DNA of 64,000 nucleotides from Parapedobacter koreensis (GTDB taxonomy: Bacteria > Bacteroidota > Bacteroidia > Sphingobacteriales > Sphingobacteriaceae): NCBI RefSeq assembly GCF_900109365.1, contig NZ_FNZR01000005.1, forward strand, positions 248,001 through 312,000. The letters are read 5' to 3'. Under the pieces are notes generated by a model, which was not told the DNA's origin, did no database searches, and worked only from the letters and a program-made list of their open reading frames with translations. The stretch's first letter is position 1. Each line of letters starts with the position of its first letter. Positions 1-8,033 of this stretch are shown here, in pieces. The position numbers and the translations under genes are program-made.

Positions 1-381
1 ATAAAATTCATTGCTTTCAATGGGCAAGACAATGTCGTATTGTGCGATTAACGCTTCTTCTTGCCGTTTGAAAGCAGCGTATTGCTGCGCTTGCCGCTCC
101 CGGAGGTGCTCGATTTCTGTTTTTATACGAAGTTGCTGTTCCAGCCTGCGCTGCTCCCGTTCCAGCTTTTCCTTGTTTTTCCGCTGGGCATCCGCAAGCT
201 GCATGACCTCTCTTTTTTCGGCTTTGGCAGCAACCGCGTTGAGCGCGGCTTTCACCGATTCGTCAAATAACTGCGCTTTCAGGACGTACGATTGCCTGAT
301 GAAAAAATATTGCATGGCCATCACCCCAAGAAGCGCCACCGTCATCAACCCGATAATTAATGCAATGCTTTTATGTTTCAT
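1..381 (-). CDS. Sensor-histidine-kinase-like protein, N-terminal part (cut by window edge)
   Basis: Reading the minus strand from an ATG at 381 gives 127 codons open to base 1, so the gene continues beyond the window. Residues about 5-26 form one hydrophobic membrane segment; the following stretch (FIRQSYVLKAQLFDESV) and a long charged, Glu/Arg/Lys/Gln-rich coiled-coil region resemble the periplasmic start of two-component sensor kinases common in Bacteroidota. The kinase core is not visible, so the family call rests on this N-terminus only. The plus-strand ORF over the same bases is Cys/Ser-rich and is its shadow. Confidence 0.65.
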   Translation of the reverse strand, partial: MKHKSIALIIGLMTVALLGVMAMQYFFIRQSYVLKAQLFDESVKAALNAVAAKAEKREVMQLADAQRKNKEKLEREQRRLEQQLRIKTEIEHLRERQAQQYAAFKRQEEALIAQYDIVLPIESNEFY

Positions 382-471
382 CCCACACAAAAATACATAA
401 GCTTAAAAGCAAAATACAGCATTTAACATATTTTAACAAGGCAAGTTACGAAACTATGGGGTTCTTTTCGT

Positions 472-479
472 TACTTTTG
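472..479 (+). promoter_or_regulatory. -7 promoter box TACTTTTG
   Basis: TACTTTTG matches the Bacteroidota -7 consensus TAnnTTTG and lies 20 bases before the ATG at 500. I do not see a convincing TTG -33 box at the usual 19-21 bp spacing. Confidence 0.45.
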
Positions 480-499
480 ATACACCAATTTGCATTTTT

Positions 500-850
500 A
501 TGAAACGGCTTTTTACGATCCTGTTTGCAGCACTTGGTCCCGTTGCAATTACAGTTGGACAGGAAGACAGTACCAAAGCGCGTGTAAGGGCAAGCCCATC
601 CGGAAAAGTAACCGCGCCGCTTATCGATTCCGCGTTTTCCACCCACCCCATGCCGAATGCCTATCGCGGTGACAACTGTGTAGCCATGCCCAATGCGTAC
701 AGGAGCGACAACGCTGTAGCCATGCCGAATCTTTACGACGTAGTGCCCCTCATTAAGAGGCATACCGCAGATAGCACAAAACAACCATTCGATAAAGATA
801 AACGCAAAACAGAAAAGAAAGCGCGGGCGCAACAACCAACGCCAAGGTAG
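500..850 (+). CDS. Small exported protein with internal 12-residue repeats
   Basis: A 116-aa protein with a cleavable signal peptide (residues 1 to about 20, ending near VGQ). The middle contains two and a half copies of a unit like MPNAYRGDNCVA, followed by a strongly basic Lys/Arg tail. No known domain is recognised. Start ATG 500 is supported by the -7 box upstream and by the signal peptide. The competing 129-aa minus-strand ORF has no sensible N-terminus and is rejected. It sits alone, convergent with the methyltransferase gene downstream. Function unknown; could be a surface or periplasmic peptide. Confidence 0.6.
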   Translation: MKRLFTILFAALGPVAITVGQEDSTKARVRASPSGKVTAPLIDSAFSTHPMPNAYRGDNCVAMPNAYRSDNAVAMPNLYDVVPLIKRHTADSTKQPFDKDKRKTEKKARAQQPTPR

Positions 851-852
851 TA

Positions 853-1572
853 TTATGATGCAGTTTTCTTCACGTGCAGCTTGCGGCCTTTCTTAATAAA
901 GGTGTATCCCGCTTTATCGCTGAAATATTCATCTACTGCAGAGCGGCACCCCGACCAAGCGTAGTAGTCATCAAAAACAAGGACACCATTGGGCGACAAA
1001 CGGGGCTCGATTTGCATCAAACAACTCATGACAGAGGCATACCAATCGCAATCGATATGTGCGAAAGCTATCGGCTCTGTGAGATAAAGGGTGTCTTCAA
1101 AATACCCCTTTATCAGTTTGATATTGTTGGCCTCGATAGGCACGCCATGTTTGGCCAGGTTGGCGGTCACCACGTCTTTTAAATTTTCGGTATATCCGTA
1201 ATAGGGATTGTTGCCCAGGCCTTTTGACTTTCCCGTTTTAATTTCTTCATACCGCATATGCACGTCGGCATCATCTTTTTCAGAAGGAGGCGGGATCAAC
1301 CCGAAGGCGTCGTATACCCGAAACTCCCGTTGCTTGCTTTTCGCCTTAGCGATGGCAATGGCCGAGCCGCCGAGCGCACAACCGGTTTCGATAAACAATC
1401 CGGCGATTTGCGCGCGTTCTACCTCGGCGGCTGTATCATAGAGGTTAAAGAGATCGCTGGTGGCCAAATAGGTCAGGTGCTGCGTTTTTATCCGCATAAG
1501 AGCGGCCTTTTCTTTGTCTACGAACGAATAAAGCAAAGATTGCGCCTTTGTAAGGAGCTGCTCGGCAATCAT
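853..1572 (-). CDS. TylF/MycF-family class I methyltransferase
   Basis: A 239-aa protein resembling macrocin O-methyltransferase (TylF) family enzymes, which transfer a methyl group from S-adenosylmethionine to a sugar hydroxyl. Visible family features are the SAM-binding loop ETGCALGGS (62-70), HIDCDWY (172-178, metal/substrate acid residues) and FDDY (200-203). In Bacteroidota such proteins often sit among glycan genes, but here the neighbour is pyk, whose stop lies 13 bp upstream of this ATG, so the two may be co-transcribed. The substrate cannot be told from sequence. Confidence 0.75.
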   Translation of the reverse strand: MIAEQLLTKAQSLLYSFVDKEKAALMRIKTQHLTYLATSDLFNLYDTAAEVERAQIAGLFIETGCALGGSAIAIAKAKSKQREFRVYDAFGLIPPPSEKDDADVHMRYEEIKTGKSKGLGNNPYYGYTENLKDVVTANLAKHGVPIEANNIKLIKGYFEDTLYLTEPIAFAHIDCDWYASVMSCLMQIEPRLSPNGVLVFDDYYAWSGCRSAVDEYFSDKAGYTFIKKGRKLHVKKTAS

Positions 1573-1585
1573 TTTTTCCTCCTCC

Positions 1586-3016
1586 TTATTCCACCTCCGT
1601 GACCTTAATGGTATTGGTTTTTCCTTTTTTATGTAAGGGAGTCGATGCGGTATTGATCACGATTTGCCCGGGCTGTACGAGGTTTTTCGCCTTCAGCAAC
1701 GAGTTTACATCGTGGATACTGCCGTCCGTGCTCTCAAACTTGTCATAGAAAAAGGTCTTGACGCCCCATAGTAGGCTCAACGTATTGAGCAATACAGGGT
1801 TGCCGGTAAAAATATAAATATCCGCATTGGGCCGATAGCTTGATATTTCGAAAGCGGTATAGCCCGAATATGTCATCGCGACAATGGCTGAAGCACTGGT
1901 CTTCTCCGCCAAGTATACGGACGAACCACAGATGGCGTCCGGGATGACGGAATCTGTGCCATGATCGGATTTCTTGGAGTTGTAATAAGGATAAGAAGTC
2001 TGTTCGACATGCACAATGATTTTGCTCATGGTTTCGATGACAATTTCAGGAAACTCGCCCACTGATGTTTCGCCGCTCAGCATCACAGCGTCAGCGCCAT
2101 CAAGCACGGAGTTGGCTACGTCATTCACCTCTGCGCGTGTAGGGCGGGGAGTGGTGATCATGCTTTCAAGCATCTGCGTGGCAATGATCACCGGCTTGGA
2201 TGCATTGCGGCTTTTCTTTACAATCATTTTCTGAAGCACAGGAACATCTTCCATGGGCATCTCCACGCCCAAATCCCCCCGTGCGACCATGATGCCGTCG
2301 GTAGCTGCGATGATATCATCAATATTATCGATTGCTTCAGGTTTTTCTATTTTCGCGATGACGCGTGCGGTTTTACCTTTAGCTGCAATGATTTCCTTAA
2401 GCTTCACAATGTCTTCGGCTGTCCGTACAAATGACATCCCGATCCACTCTACGTCATACTGGAGAACAAAATTAAGGTTATCCAAATCCTCATCGGTCAG
2501 GCTGGGGATCGAAACCTTGGTATTGGGTAGGTTTACCCCTTTGCGGGAAGTGAGTACACCACCATGCACCACTTCGCACCATACGGTATCTGCAAAGTTG
2601 GTGCGCAGCACGCGCAGCTGGATTTTTCCGTCGTCCAGCAAAATAATCTCGTCCTCTTTTACATCTTGTGGAAAGCTGTCGTACGTAATGTAGATACGGT
2701 TTTCATCGCCAATGAGCTCTTGTGTGGTAATCTCTACCTGTGCGCCGTTTAGTAAGACTGCGCCACCTTCCTTCATTTTGCCAATCCGGATTTTCGGCCC
2801 CTGTAAGTCTGCCAAAATACTGATGTTGGTCTGGTGTTCTTGGTTGATCTCCCGTATGGTATGGATTACTTTGAGGTGATCTTCCTGGCTGCCATGCGAA
2901 AAATTGAGGCGGCAGACATCTACACCTTTGGCAATCATACTGGTTAACACTTCTTTTTTGGCCGATGCTGGGCCTAATGTGGCTACGATTTTAGTTCGCT
3001 TTTGAACCTTTTCCAT
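1586..3016 (-). CDS. pyk: Pyruvate kinase
   Basis: 476 aa, the normal length for bacterial pyruvate kinase, which makes pyruvate and ATP from phosphoenolpyruvate and ADP in glycolysis. Substrate-binding CRLNFSHG (35-42), the catalytic region AKIEKPEA with Lys222, and the Mg/phosphoenolpyruvate loop ARGDLGVE (245-252) are intact; the C-terminal allosteric domain follows. The gene lies downstream of the IPExxxVDY gene on the same strand, a neighbourhood I know from other Bacteroidota. A strong hairpin (3117-3166) separates the two. Confidence 0.97.
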   Translation of the reverse strand: MEKVQKRTKIVATLGPASAKKEVLTSMIAKGVDVCRLNFSHGSQEDHLKVIHTIREINQEHQTNISILADLQGPKIRIGKMKEGGAVLLNGAQVEITTQELIGDENRIYITYDSFPQDVKEDEIILLDDGKIQLRVLRTNFADTVWCEVVHGGVLTSRKGVNLPNTKVSIPSLTDEDLDNLNFVLQYDVEWIGMSFVRTAEDIVKLKEIIAAKGKTARVIAKIEKPEAIDNIDDIIAATDGIMVARGDLGVEMPMEDVPVLQKMIVKKSRNASKPVIIATQMLESMITTPRPTRAEVNDVANSVLDGADAVMLSGETSVGEFPEIVIETMSKIIVHVEQTSYPYYNSKKSDHGTDSVIPDAICGSSVYLAEKTSASAIVAMTYSGYTAFEISSYRPNADIYIFTGNPVLLNTLSLLWGVKTFFYDKFESTDGSIHDVNSLLKAKNLVQPGQIVINTASTPLHKKGKTNTIKVTEVE

Positions 3017-3116
3017 TTATTTATAGAGTTGTTTTGTTTTGCCCCCCTTTGATAAGGCATTAAAAAATGATTATTCCTTGTAACTGTGGTGTCATTGATA
3101 CACTTTGACAAACTTA

Positions 3117-3166
3117 GATAAATTCTTTTATATGCAATATAATTGAGTTGCATAAAAGAATTTATC
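3117..3166. promoter_or_regulatory. Long hairpin between IPExxxVDY gene and pyk
   Basis: The arms at 3117-3137 and 3148-3166 pair over 19 bp (GATAAATTCTTTTA...TGCAA with TTGCATAAAAGAATTTATC); the left arm has a 2-base bulge and the loop is about 10 bases. It lies in the 198-bp gap between two same-strand genes. It may act as a transcription terminator, mRNA stabiliser or leader element for pyk. No U-tract is obvious on the minus strand. Confidence 0.5.
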
Positions 3167-3214
3167 GGTCTCTCCGCTGCCGCTAAGAGACAATTTTCAT
3201 AGCGAAATATGGCG

Positions 3215-3655
3215 CTAAAATATCAGATTTTCTTTGGATTTCAATTTTTGTGGGGAGATTTCACTGGCAACCACCACTTCGGGAATAGCTGTAATATGGT
3301 CTTGGATAGCCGCCAGATCTTCGTCGTCAATAAAGTTTTTGATGAGTAAGAAGTAATCAGAATGACGCATTTCGGGGATTAATAAGCCCCCTTCCGCCCC
3401 TTTATTGGCTAATAAGTAGTATTCCGTATCCGATGTCTCTGGAAAATCAGCATACCGGCTGAAGTACGTCGTTCCTAAGGGAGCCGGCATCCAAGTTTCA
3501 TGGTCTTCAACCTTGCTCAGCTTAAGTCCCGTAAGCTTGTTGATGAAATAACACAAACGATAGTCCTTGAGCGAAGAAGTAATGGCAATGAGGACGAAAT
3601 CAAGGTCCAATTCGTATTTTAATGTGACTTTGTTCAAAGTTTTTTCTATATTCAA
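3215..3655 (-). CDS. IPExxxVDY-family protein
   Basis: A 146-aa protein resembling the small Bacteroidota family named after a C-terminal IPExxxVDY motif. Here the motif reads IPEVVVASE (near residue 124), so the terminal VDY is diverged. Position next to pyk and the acpP-fabF-rnc cluster matches what is usual for this family. Function is unknown; it is cytosolic with no membrane segment. The ATG at 3655 gives the expected short N-terminus (MNIEKTLNKVTLKYELDLDF). Confidence 0.75.
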   Translation of the reverse strand: MNIEKTLNKVTLKYELDLDFVLIAITSSLKDYRLCYFINKLTGLKLSKVEDHETWMPAPLGTTYFSRYADFPETSDTEYYLLANKGAEGGLLIPEMRHSDYFLLIKNFIDDEDLAAIQDHITAIPEVVVASEISPQKLKSKENLIF

Positions 3656-3909
3656 CGCAAAATTACGAAAACAAAAACACTAGTATAGCAATTATATACA
3701 AGATAATGAAGGCAGATGCTGGAATAGCGTTATACCAATAAACCGTTATGTGACTTAAAAAATTAGCGGCTAAATCGTTGATATAAAAAATCATAATTTG
3801 GTTAAGCAAAAGGAGCCTGAATAATGTTCTAAAAATCAAAAACGTTTTAGTATTTGCTGAAATTTATTTTTCTTTGCACAGATTTATTAAACAATTAAAC
3901 TATAAAATC

Positions 3910-4146
3910 ATGTCTGATATCGCATCAAGAGTTAAAGCTATTATCGTTGAGAAACTGGGTGTAGACGAAAACGAAGTTACACCGGAAGCTTCATTCACCA
4001 ATGATTTAGGTGCCGACTCACTTGACACTGTAGAGTTGATCATGGAATTTGAAAAGGAATTCAACGTAGCCATTCCCGATGACCAGGCTGAAACCATCAG
4101 CACAGTAGGACAAGCCATCGCTTATTTAGAAAAAAACGTTAACTAA
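3910..4146 (+). CDS. acpP: Acyl carrier protein
   Basis: A 78-aa acidic four-helix protein that carries growing fatty acyl chains on a 4'-phosphopantetheine arm. The attachment motif [10 protein letters not shown] holds Ser37. The ATG at 3910 ([11 protein letters not shown]) fits the family; a 12-residue in-frame extension to 3874 is possible in the reading frame but not family-like. fabF starts 27 bp after the stop, giving the classic acpP-fabF pair. Confidence 0.97.
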   Translation: MSDIASRVKAIIVEKLGVDENEVTPEASFTNDLGADSLDTVELIMEFEKEFNVAIPDDQAETISTVGQAIAYLEKNVN

Positions 4147-4173
4147 CTAATTTCATTAGGCTAATCGTAATAA

Positions 4174-5427
4174 ATGGAGCTTAAAAGAGTAGTAGTAACA
4201 GGGTTAGGTGCGCTTACTCCTATTGGGAATACTGTCTCGGCATTTTGGGACAACCTGATCAAAGGGGTAAGCGGCGCTGCTCCTATCACGAAGTTTGACG
4301 CCTCGAAATTCAAGACTCGTTTTGCTTGTGAAGTAAAAGGCTTCAATGCCGAGGATTTCATGGAGCGCAAAGAAGCCCGGAAGGTAGATCCATTTGTACA
4401 TTACGCATTGGCTGTGACAGATGAAGCGATTGCTGATGCATCGCTTGAGTTCGATAAATTAAATACTAACCGCATCGGAGTGATATGGGGTTCGGGAATT
4501 GGCGGACTGAAGACGTTTATGGATGAGGTGAGCAATTTTGCCAAAGGCGATGGGACTCCGCGATTCAATCCGTTTTTTATTCCCAAGATGATTCTGGATA
4601 TTGCTCCCGGGCATATCTCGATGCGGCATGGATTGCGAGGGCCGAATTTCTCTACGGTATCTGCATGCGCCTCCTCTACCCACGCATTGATCGATTCGCT
4701 GAACTACATCCGGACAGGATTTGCCGACATCATCATCAGTGGGGGCTCTGAGGCTATCATCAATGAAGCGGGTATTGGCGGATTTAATGCCATGCATGCA
4801 TTGTCTACGCGCAATGACGACCCCACAACGGCATCGAGGCCTTTTGACAAAGACCGGGATGGGTTTGTCGCCGGAGAAGGCGGCGGAGCCATTGTGCTGG
4901 AAAGCCTTGAGCATGCCCAGGCCCGGGGGGCGAAAATTTATGCCGAGCTTATCGGTGGGGGAATGAGCGCGGATGCCTATCACATTACCGCATCGCATCC
5001 CGATGGTCTTGGTGCCCGGCTCGCGATGACCAATGCGATGGCCGACGCCAAAATCACTATCAAAGACATTGATTATATCAATGTACACGGTACGTCTACA
5101 CCGGTAGGAGATCCCAGTGAAATCATGGCCATTCTGGAACTTTTTGGCGAATATGCTTATGGGCTTAACATAAGCTCTACCAAATCGATGACAGGACATC
5201 TACTGGGGGCTGCCGGAGCTGTTGAATCCATCGCTTCTATTTTGGCGGTGCAGCATGACATCGTACCTCCGACCATCAATCATTTTACAGATGACCCCAA
5301 CCTTGATCCGAAACTAAACTTCACGTTTAATAAAGCACAAAAACGCGAGGTCAAAGCCGCGATGAGCAATACCTTTGGTTTTGGTGGACATAATGCCACG
5401 GTCATATTTAAAAAATTTGAAGCGTAG
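4174..5427 (+). CDS. fabF: 3-oxoacyl-ACP synthase II
   Basis: 417 aa, the usual KAS II length. It elongates acyl-ACP by condensation with malonyl-ACP. The catalytic triad is visible: Cys165 in TVSACASS, His305 in VHGTSTPVGD, and His342 in SMTGHLLGAAG. It forms an operon with acpP. A strong hairpin follows before rnc (5446-5467). Confidence 0.98.
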   Translation: MELKRVVVTGLGALTPIGNTVSAFWDNLIKGVSGAAPITKFDASKFKTRFACEVKGFNAEDFMERKEARKVDPFVHYALAVTDEAIADASLEFDKLNTNRIGVIWGSGIGGLKTFMDEVSNFAKGDGTPRFNPFFIPKMILDIAPGHISMRHGLRGPNFSTVSACASSTHALIDSLNYIRTGFADIIISGGSEAIINEAGIGGFNAMHALSTRNDDPTTASRPFDKDRDGFVAGEGGGAIVLESLEHAQARGAKIYAELIGGGMSADAYHITASHPDGLGARLAMTNAMADAKITIKDIDYINVHGTSTPVGDPSEIMAILELFGEYAYGLNISSTKSMTGHLLGAAGAVESIASILAVQHDIVPPTINHFTDDPNLDPKLNFTFNKAQKREVKAAMSNTFGFGGHNATVIFKKFEA

Positions 5428-5445
5428 CATTTAAAGGCATTTGCA

Positions 5446-5467
5446 GCAAAGGGGTAGACCCCTTTGC
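5446..5467 (+). terminator. Hairpin terminator after fabF
   Basis: A perfect 9-bp stem GCAAAGGGG (5446-5454) / CCCCTTTGC (5459-5467) with loop TAGA, 19 bases after the fabF stop. The downstream run (ATGTTTGTATT) is only moderately T-rich, so some readthrough into rnc (ATG 5493) is likely. Confidence 0.7.
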
Positions 5468-5492
5468 ATGTTTGTATTCAGTTAGTCATTAG

Positions 5493-6224
5493 ATGCCTAT
5501 TTCGAAAATTTACAAACTGCATTTTTCATCTAATCGCCGATACGTCAAGGCGCTGAAGAACATGCTGGGCTTTGTCCCGGGCAACCTCCATCTTTACCAC
5601 CTGGCCTTTCGCCACAAATCCGTGGCCGTGCCGGTGAAAGATGGCACAAAAAACAGCAATGAACGGCTGGAATTTTTAGGGGATGCCGTACTGGGTTCGG
5701 TAGTGGCTGAGCTGTTATTCAAAAAATATCCTTATAAGGGCGAAGGTTTCCTGACCGAAATGCGCTCAAAAATCGTAAGCCGTGCGCACCTCAATCAATT
5801 GTCCAAAAAACTGGGGCTCAATGAGCTTATCCAATACGATACGCGTATGATCAACTACCCCAATAAACAGGGCTCGTTGCTGGGCGATGCTTTTGAGGCA
5901 TTGATTGGGGCCATTTACCTGGACAAAGGTTATGTATTTACCAAGAATTTCCTGATAAACCGTATCATCAAGCCCCATGTGGATATCCAGACACTGGAGC
6001 AAACGGAAACCAATTTCAAAAGCAGGCTTATTGAATGGTGCCAGCAGGCCGGCAAAGAGGTGAGCTTTGTGCAAACGGAGAATGCAGAAGGCGATAGCAT
6101 CAAAATCTTTACCATCGATGCCGTGGTGGATGGTGAAGTATGTGGCACAGGCCGGGACTACAATAAGAAAAGTGCGGAGAAAATAGCCGCAGAGAAAGCC
6201 TGCGAGGCGTTGAACGTGTTGTAG
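5493..6224 (+). CDS. rnc: Ribonuclease III
   Basis: A 243-aa double-strand-specific endoribonuclease that processes rRNA precursors and other duplex RNAs. The signature NERLEFLGDAVLG (56-68) has the catalytic acids, a second acidic site is in the GDAFEALIGAIYLD region, and a double-stranded-RNA-binding domain fills about residues 170-242. The N-terminal ~25 residues are longer than in E. coli, as in other Bacteroidota. Order acpP-fabF-rnc is conserved in the phylum. Confidence 0.97.
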   Translation: MPISKIYKLHFSSNRRYVKALKNMLGFVPGNLHLYHLAFRHKSVAVPVKDGTKNSNERLEFLGDAVLGSVVAELLFKKYPYKGEGFLTEMRSKIVSRAHLNQLSKKLGLNELIQYDTRMINYPNKQGSLLGDAFEALIGAIYLDKGYVFTKNFLINRIIKPHVDIQTLEQTETNFKSRLIEWCQQAGKEVSFVQTENAEGDSIKIFTIDAVVDGEVCGTGRDYNKKSAEKIAAEKACEALNVL

Positions 6225-6249
6225 GGGAAGAACTCCCGACGAAAACAAC

Positions 6250-6257
6250 TATCTTTG
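6250..6257 (+). promoter_or_regulatory. -7 box TATCTTTG directly before hisS
   Basis: TATCTTTG matches TAnnTTTG and ends only 4 bases before the hisS ATG at 6262, so transcription from it would begin at or next to the start codon. A TTG at a 19-21 bp spacing is not apparent. Confidence 0.4.
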
Positions 6258-6261
6258 CAGC

Positions 6262-7650
6262 ATGGCAGTAATTAAACCTTCATTGGCAAAAGGCACGCGC
6301 GACTTTTCGCCCGTGGAAATGGAAAAGCGCAATTACATTTTTGATACCATTAAGCGAGTATTTACAAAGTACGGCTATCGAGAGATACAAACCCCATCCG
6401 TTGAAAACCTGCAAACGCTTACCGGCAAATACGGAGACGAAGGAGATAAGCTGATTTTCAAAATACTTAATTCCGGGGACTACCTGGCCAAAGTGCCGAT
6501 GAACCTCCTGGAAGAACGGGCGTCTTCACCACTGATTCCGCATATTGCTGAAAAAGCACTGCGGTATGACCTTACGGTGCCATTTGCGCGGTATGTGGTG
6601 ATGCGCCAGCATGAATTAACCCTACCGTTCAAACGGTTTCAGATACAGCCCGTATGGCGGGCGGATAGACCACAGCGGGGACGCTACCGGGAGTTTTACC
6701 AGTGCGATGTTGATGTGGTGGGCTCGGAAAGCCTGCTTAACGAGGCGGAGTTCGTGCTCATTTACCACGAGGCGCTGGCCAATTTAGGATTGAACGATTT
6801 TACCATCAAGCTCAACAACCGTAAAATACTGACGGGCATCGCTGAAATATTGGGCAAGCCGGAGTTAATCGTGGATATGACGGTGGCCATAGATAAGCTC
6901 GACAAGATTGGCTTGGACGGCGTGATCACCGAATTGCTTGATCGGGGTTTTTCGGCGGCGGATTTGGAAAAATTGCAGCCCATCATCCAGTTGCAAGGAT
7001 CCAATGTGGAAAAATTGGAACGTTTGAAGCAGGTGCTTGCATCGTCAAGTGCTGGGCTGCAAGGTATTGATGAGCTTGAAACCGTGCTGGGTTATGTCGA
7101 AAAATTGACGGGTGATGCGGAGCTGCTGAACCGTTTTATCGTCATAGATATCACCTTGGCCCGGGGTCTCAATTATTACACGGGGTGTATCTTCGAGGTG
7201 AAAACCAACGAAGTGAGCATGGGCAGTATCGGTGGCGGCGGCCGCTACGATGACCTTACGGGTATGTTTGGCCTCAAAGGGCTTACCGGGGTAGGTGTTT
7301 CTTTCGGGGCGGATCGGATATATGATGTATTGGAAGAACTCGGATTATTCCCCGAAAGTGCTGCGCAATCGACCAACGTGCTCATCAGTAATTTCGATAA
7401 GCTGGCTGAGTTATATGCCTTGCCTTTGCTGCAAAAGCTGCGTAAGGCTGATATCGCGGCGGAGCTTTATCCCACCGCGGCTAAGCTGAAAAAGCAAATG
7501 GCCTATGCCGATGCCAAGAAAATCCCCTATGTCATCCTTATCGGGGAAGAGGAAATCCAAAGCGGGCTGCTTTCCTTGAAAAATATGCAAACGGGTGAGC
7601 AGCGGAAAATGGATGAAACCGCATTGCTCATGCTTTTATCTTCGTCATAA
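6262..7650 (+). CDS. hisS: Histidyl-tRNA synthetase
   Basis: 462 aa class II synthetase charging tRNA-His. Class II motif 2 (QPVWRADRPQRGRYREFYQ), the His-specific motif ARGLNYYTG, motif 3 (GGGGRYDDL with GVGVSFGADRIYDVL) and a C-terminal anticodon-binding domain from about residue 368 are all present. The stop codon overlaps the ATG of the next gene (TAATG at 7648-7652), so the two are translationally coupled. Confidence 0.98.
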   Translation: MAVIKPSLAKGTRDFSPVEMEKRNYIFDTIKRVFTKYGYREIQTPSVENLQTLTGKYGDEGDKLIFKILNSGDYLAKVPMNLLEERASSPLIPHIAEKALRYDLTVPFARYVVMRQHELTLPFKRFQIQPVWRADRPQRGRYREFYQCDVDVVGSESLLNEAEFVLIYHEALANLGLNDFTIKLNNRKILTGIAEILGKPELIVDMTVAIDKLDKIGLDGVITELLDRGFSAADLEKLQPIIQLQGSNVEKLERLKQVLASSSAGLQGIDELETVLGYVEKLTGDAELLNRFIVIDITLARGLNYYTGCIFEVKTNEVSMGSIGGGGRYDDLTGMFGLKGLTGVGVSFGADRIYDVLEELGLFPESAAQSTNVLISNFDKLAELYALPLLQKLRKADIAAELYPTAAKLKKQMAYADAKKIPYVILIGEEEIQSGLLSLKNMQTGEQRKMDETALLMLLSSS

Positions 7651-8018
7651 TGAATCTTATAGGCAATCTTATCTGGATCGTTTTCGGTGGTTTTTTCATT
7701 TTTTTGGAATACCTTATCGGCGGGATAGTGCTCTGCCTGACCATCGTTGGCATCCCGTTTGGTATACAGCTTTTTAAGCTGGCTATTGCGTCGTTGGTGC
7801 CGTTTGGCACGGTGGTCACCAATGCGCCTTCCAGCACCGGATGCCTGTATACGCTCATGAATATCCTCTGGATTGTGTTTGGCGGGATATGGGTGGCACT
7901 TACGCATTTTCTTTTCGGCCTGTTGCTCTGTCTGACCGTCATCGGCATTCCATTTGGAAGGCAGCATTTCAAGTTAATGGGACTAGCCTTTACGCCTTTT
8001 GGAAAGACGATTAATTGA
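7650..8018 (+). CDS. yccF: YccF-family inner-membrane protein
   Basis: A 122-aa membrane protein made of two similar halves, each with a hydrophobic stretch and the motif IxWIVFGG ... LCLTxxGIPFGxQxFKL, typical of the YccF domain (DUF307). Four membrane segments are likely. Physiological role is unknown. Its ATG overlaps the hisS stop codon by one base. It converges with radA, 15 bp away. Confidence 0.88.
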   Translation: MNLIGNLIWIVFGGFFIFLEYLIGGIVLCLTIVGIPFGIQLFKLAIASLVPFGTVVTNAPSSTGCLYTLMNILWIVFGGIWVALTHFLFGLLLCLTVIGIPFGRQHFKLMGLAFTPFGKTIN

Positions 8019-8033
8019 CACCTTCTACAACAA

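Noticed and set aside
4459-5199. 246-aa minus-strand ORF opposite fabF
   Set aside because: Shadow of the high-scoring fabF frame; no family features.
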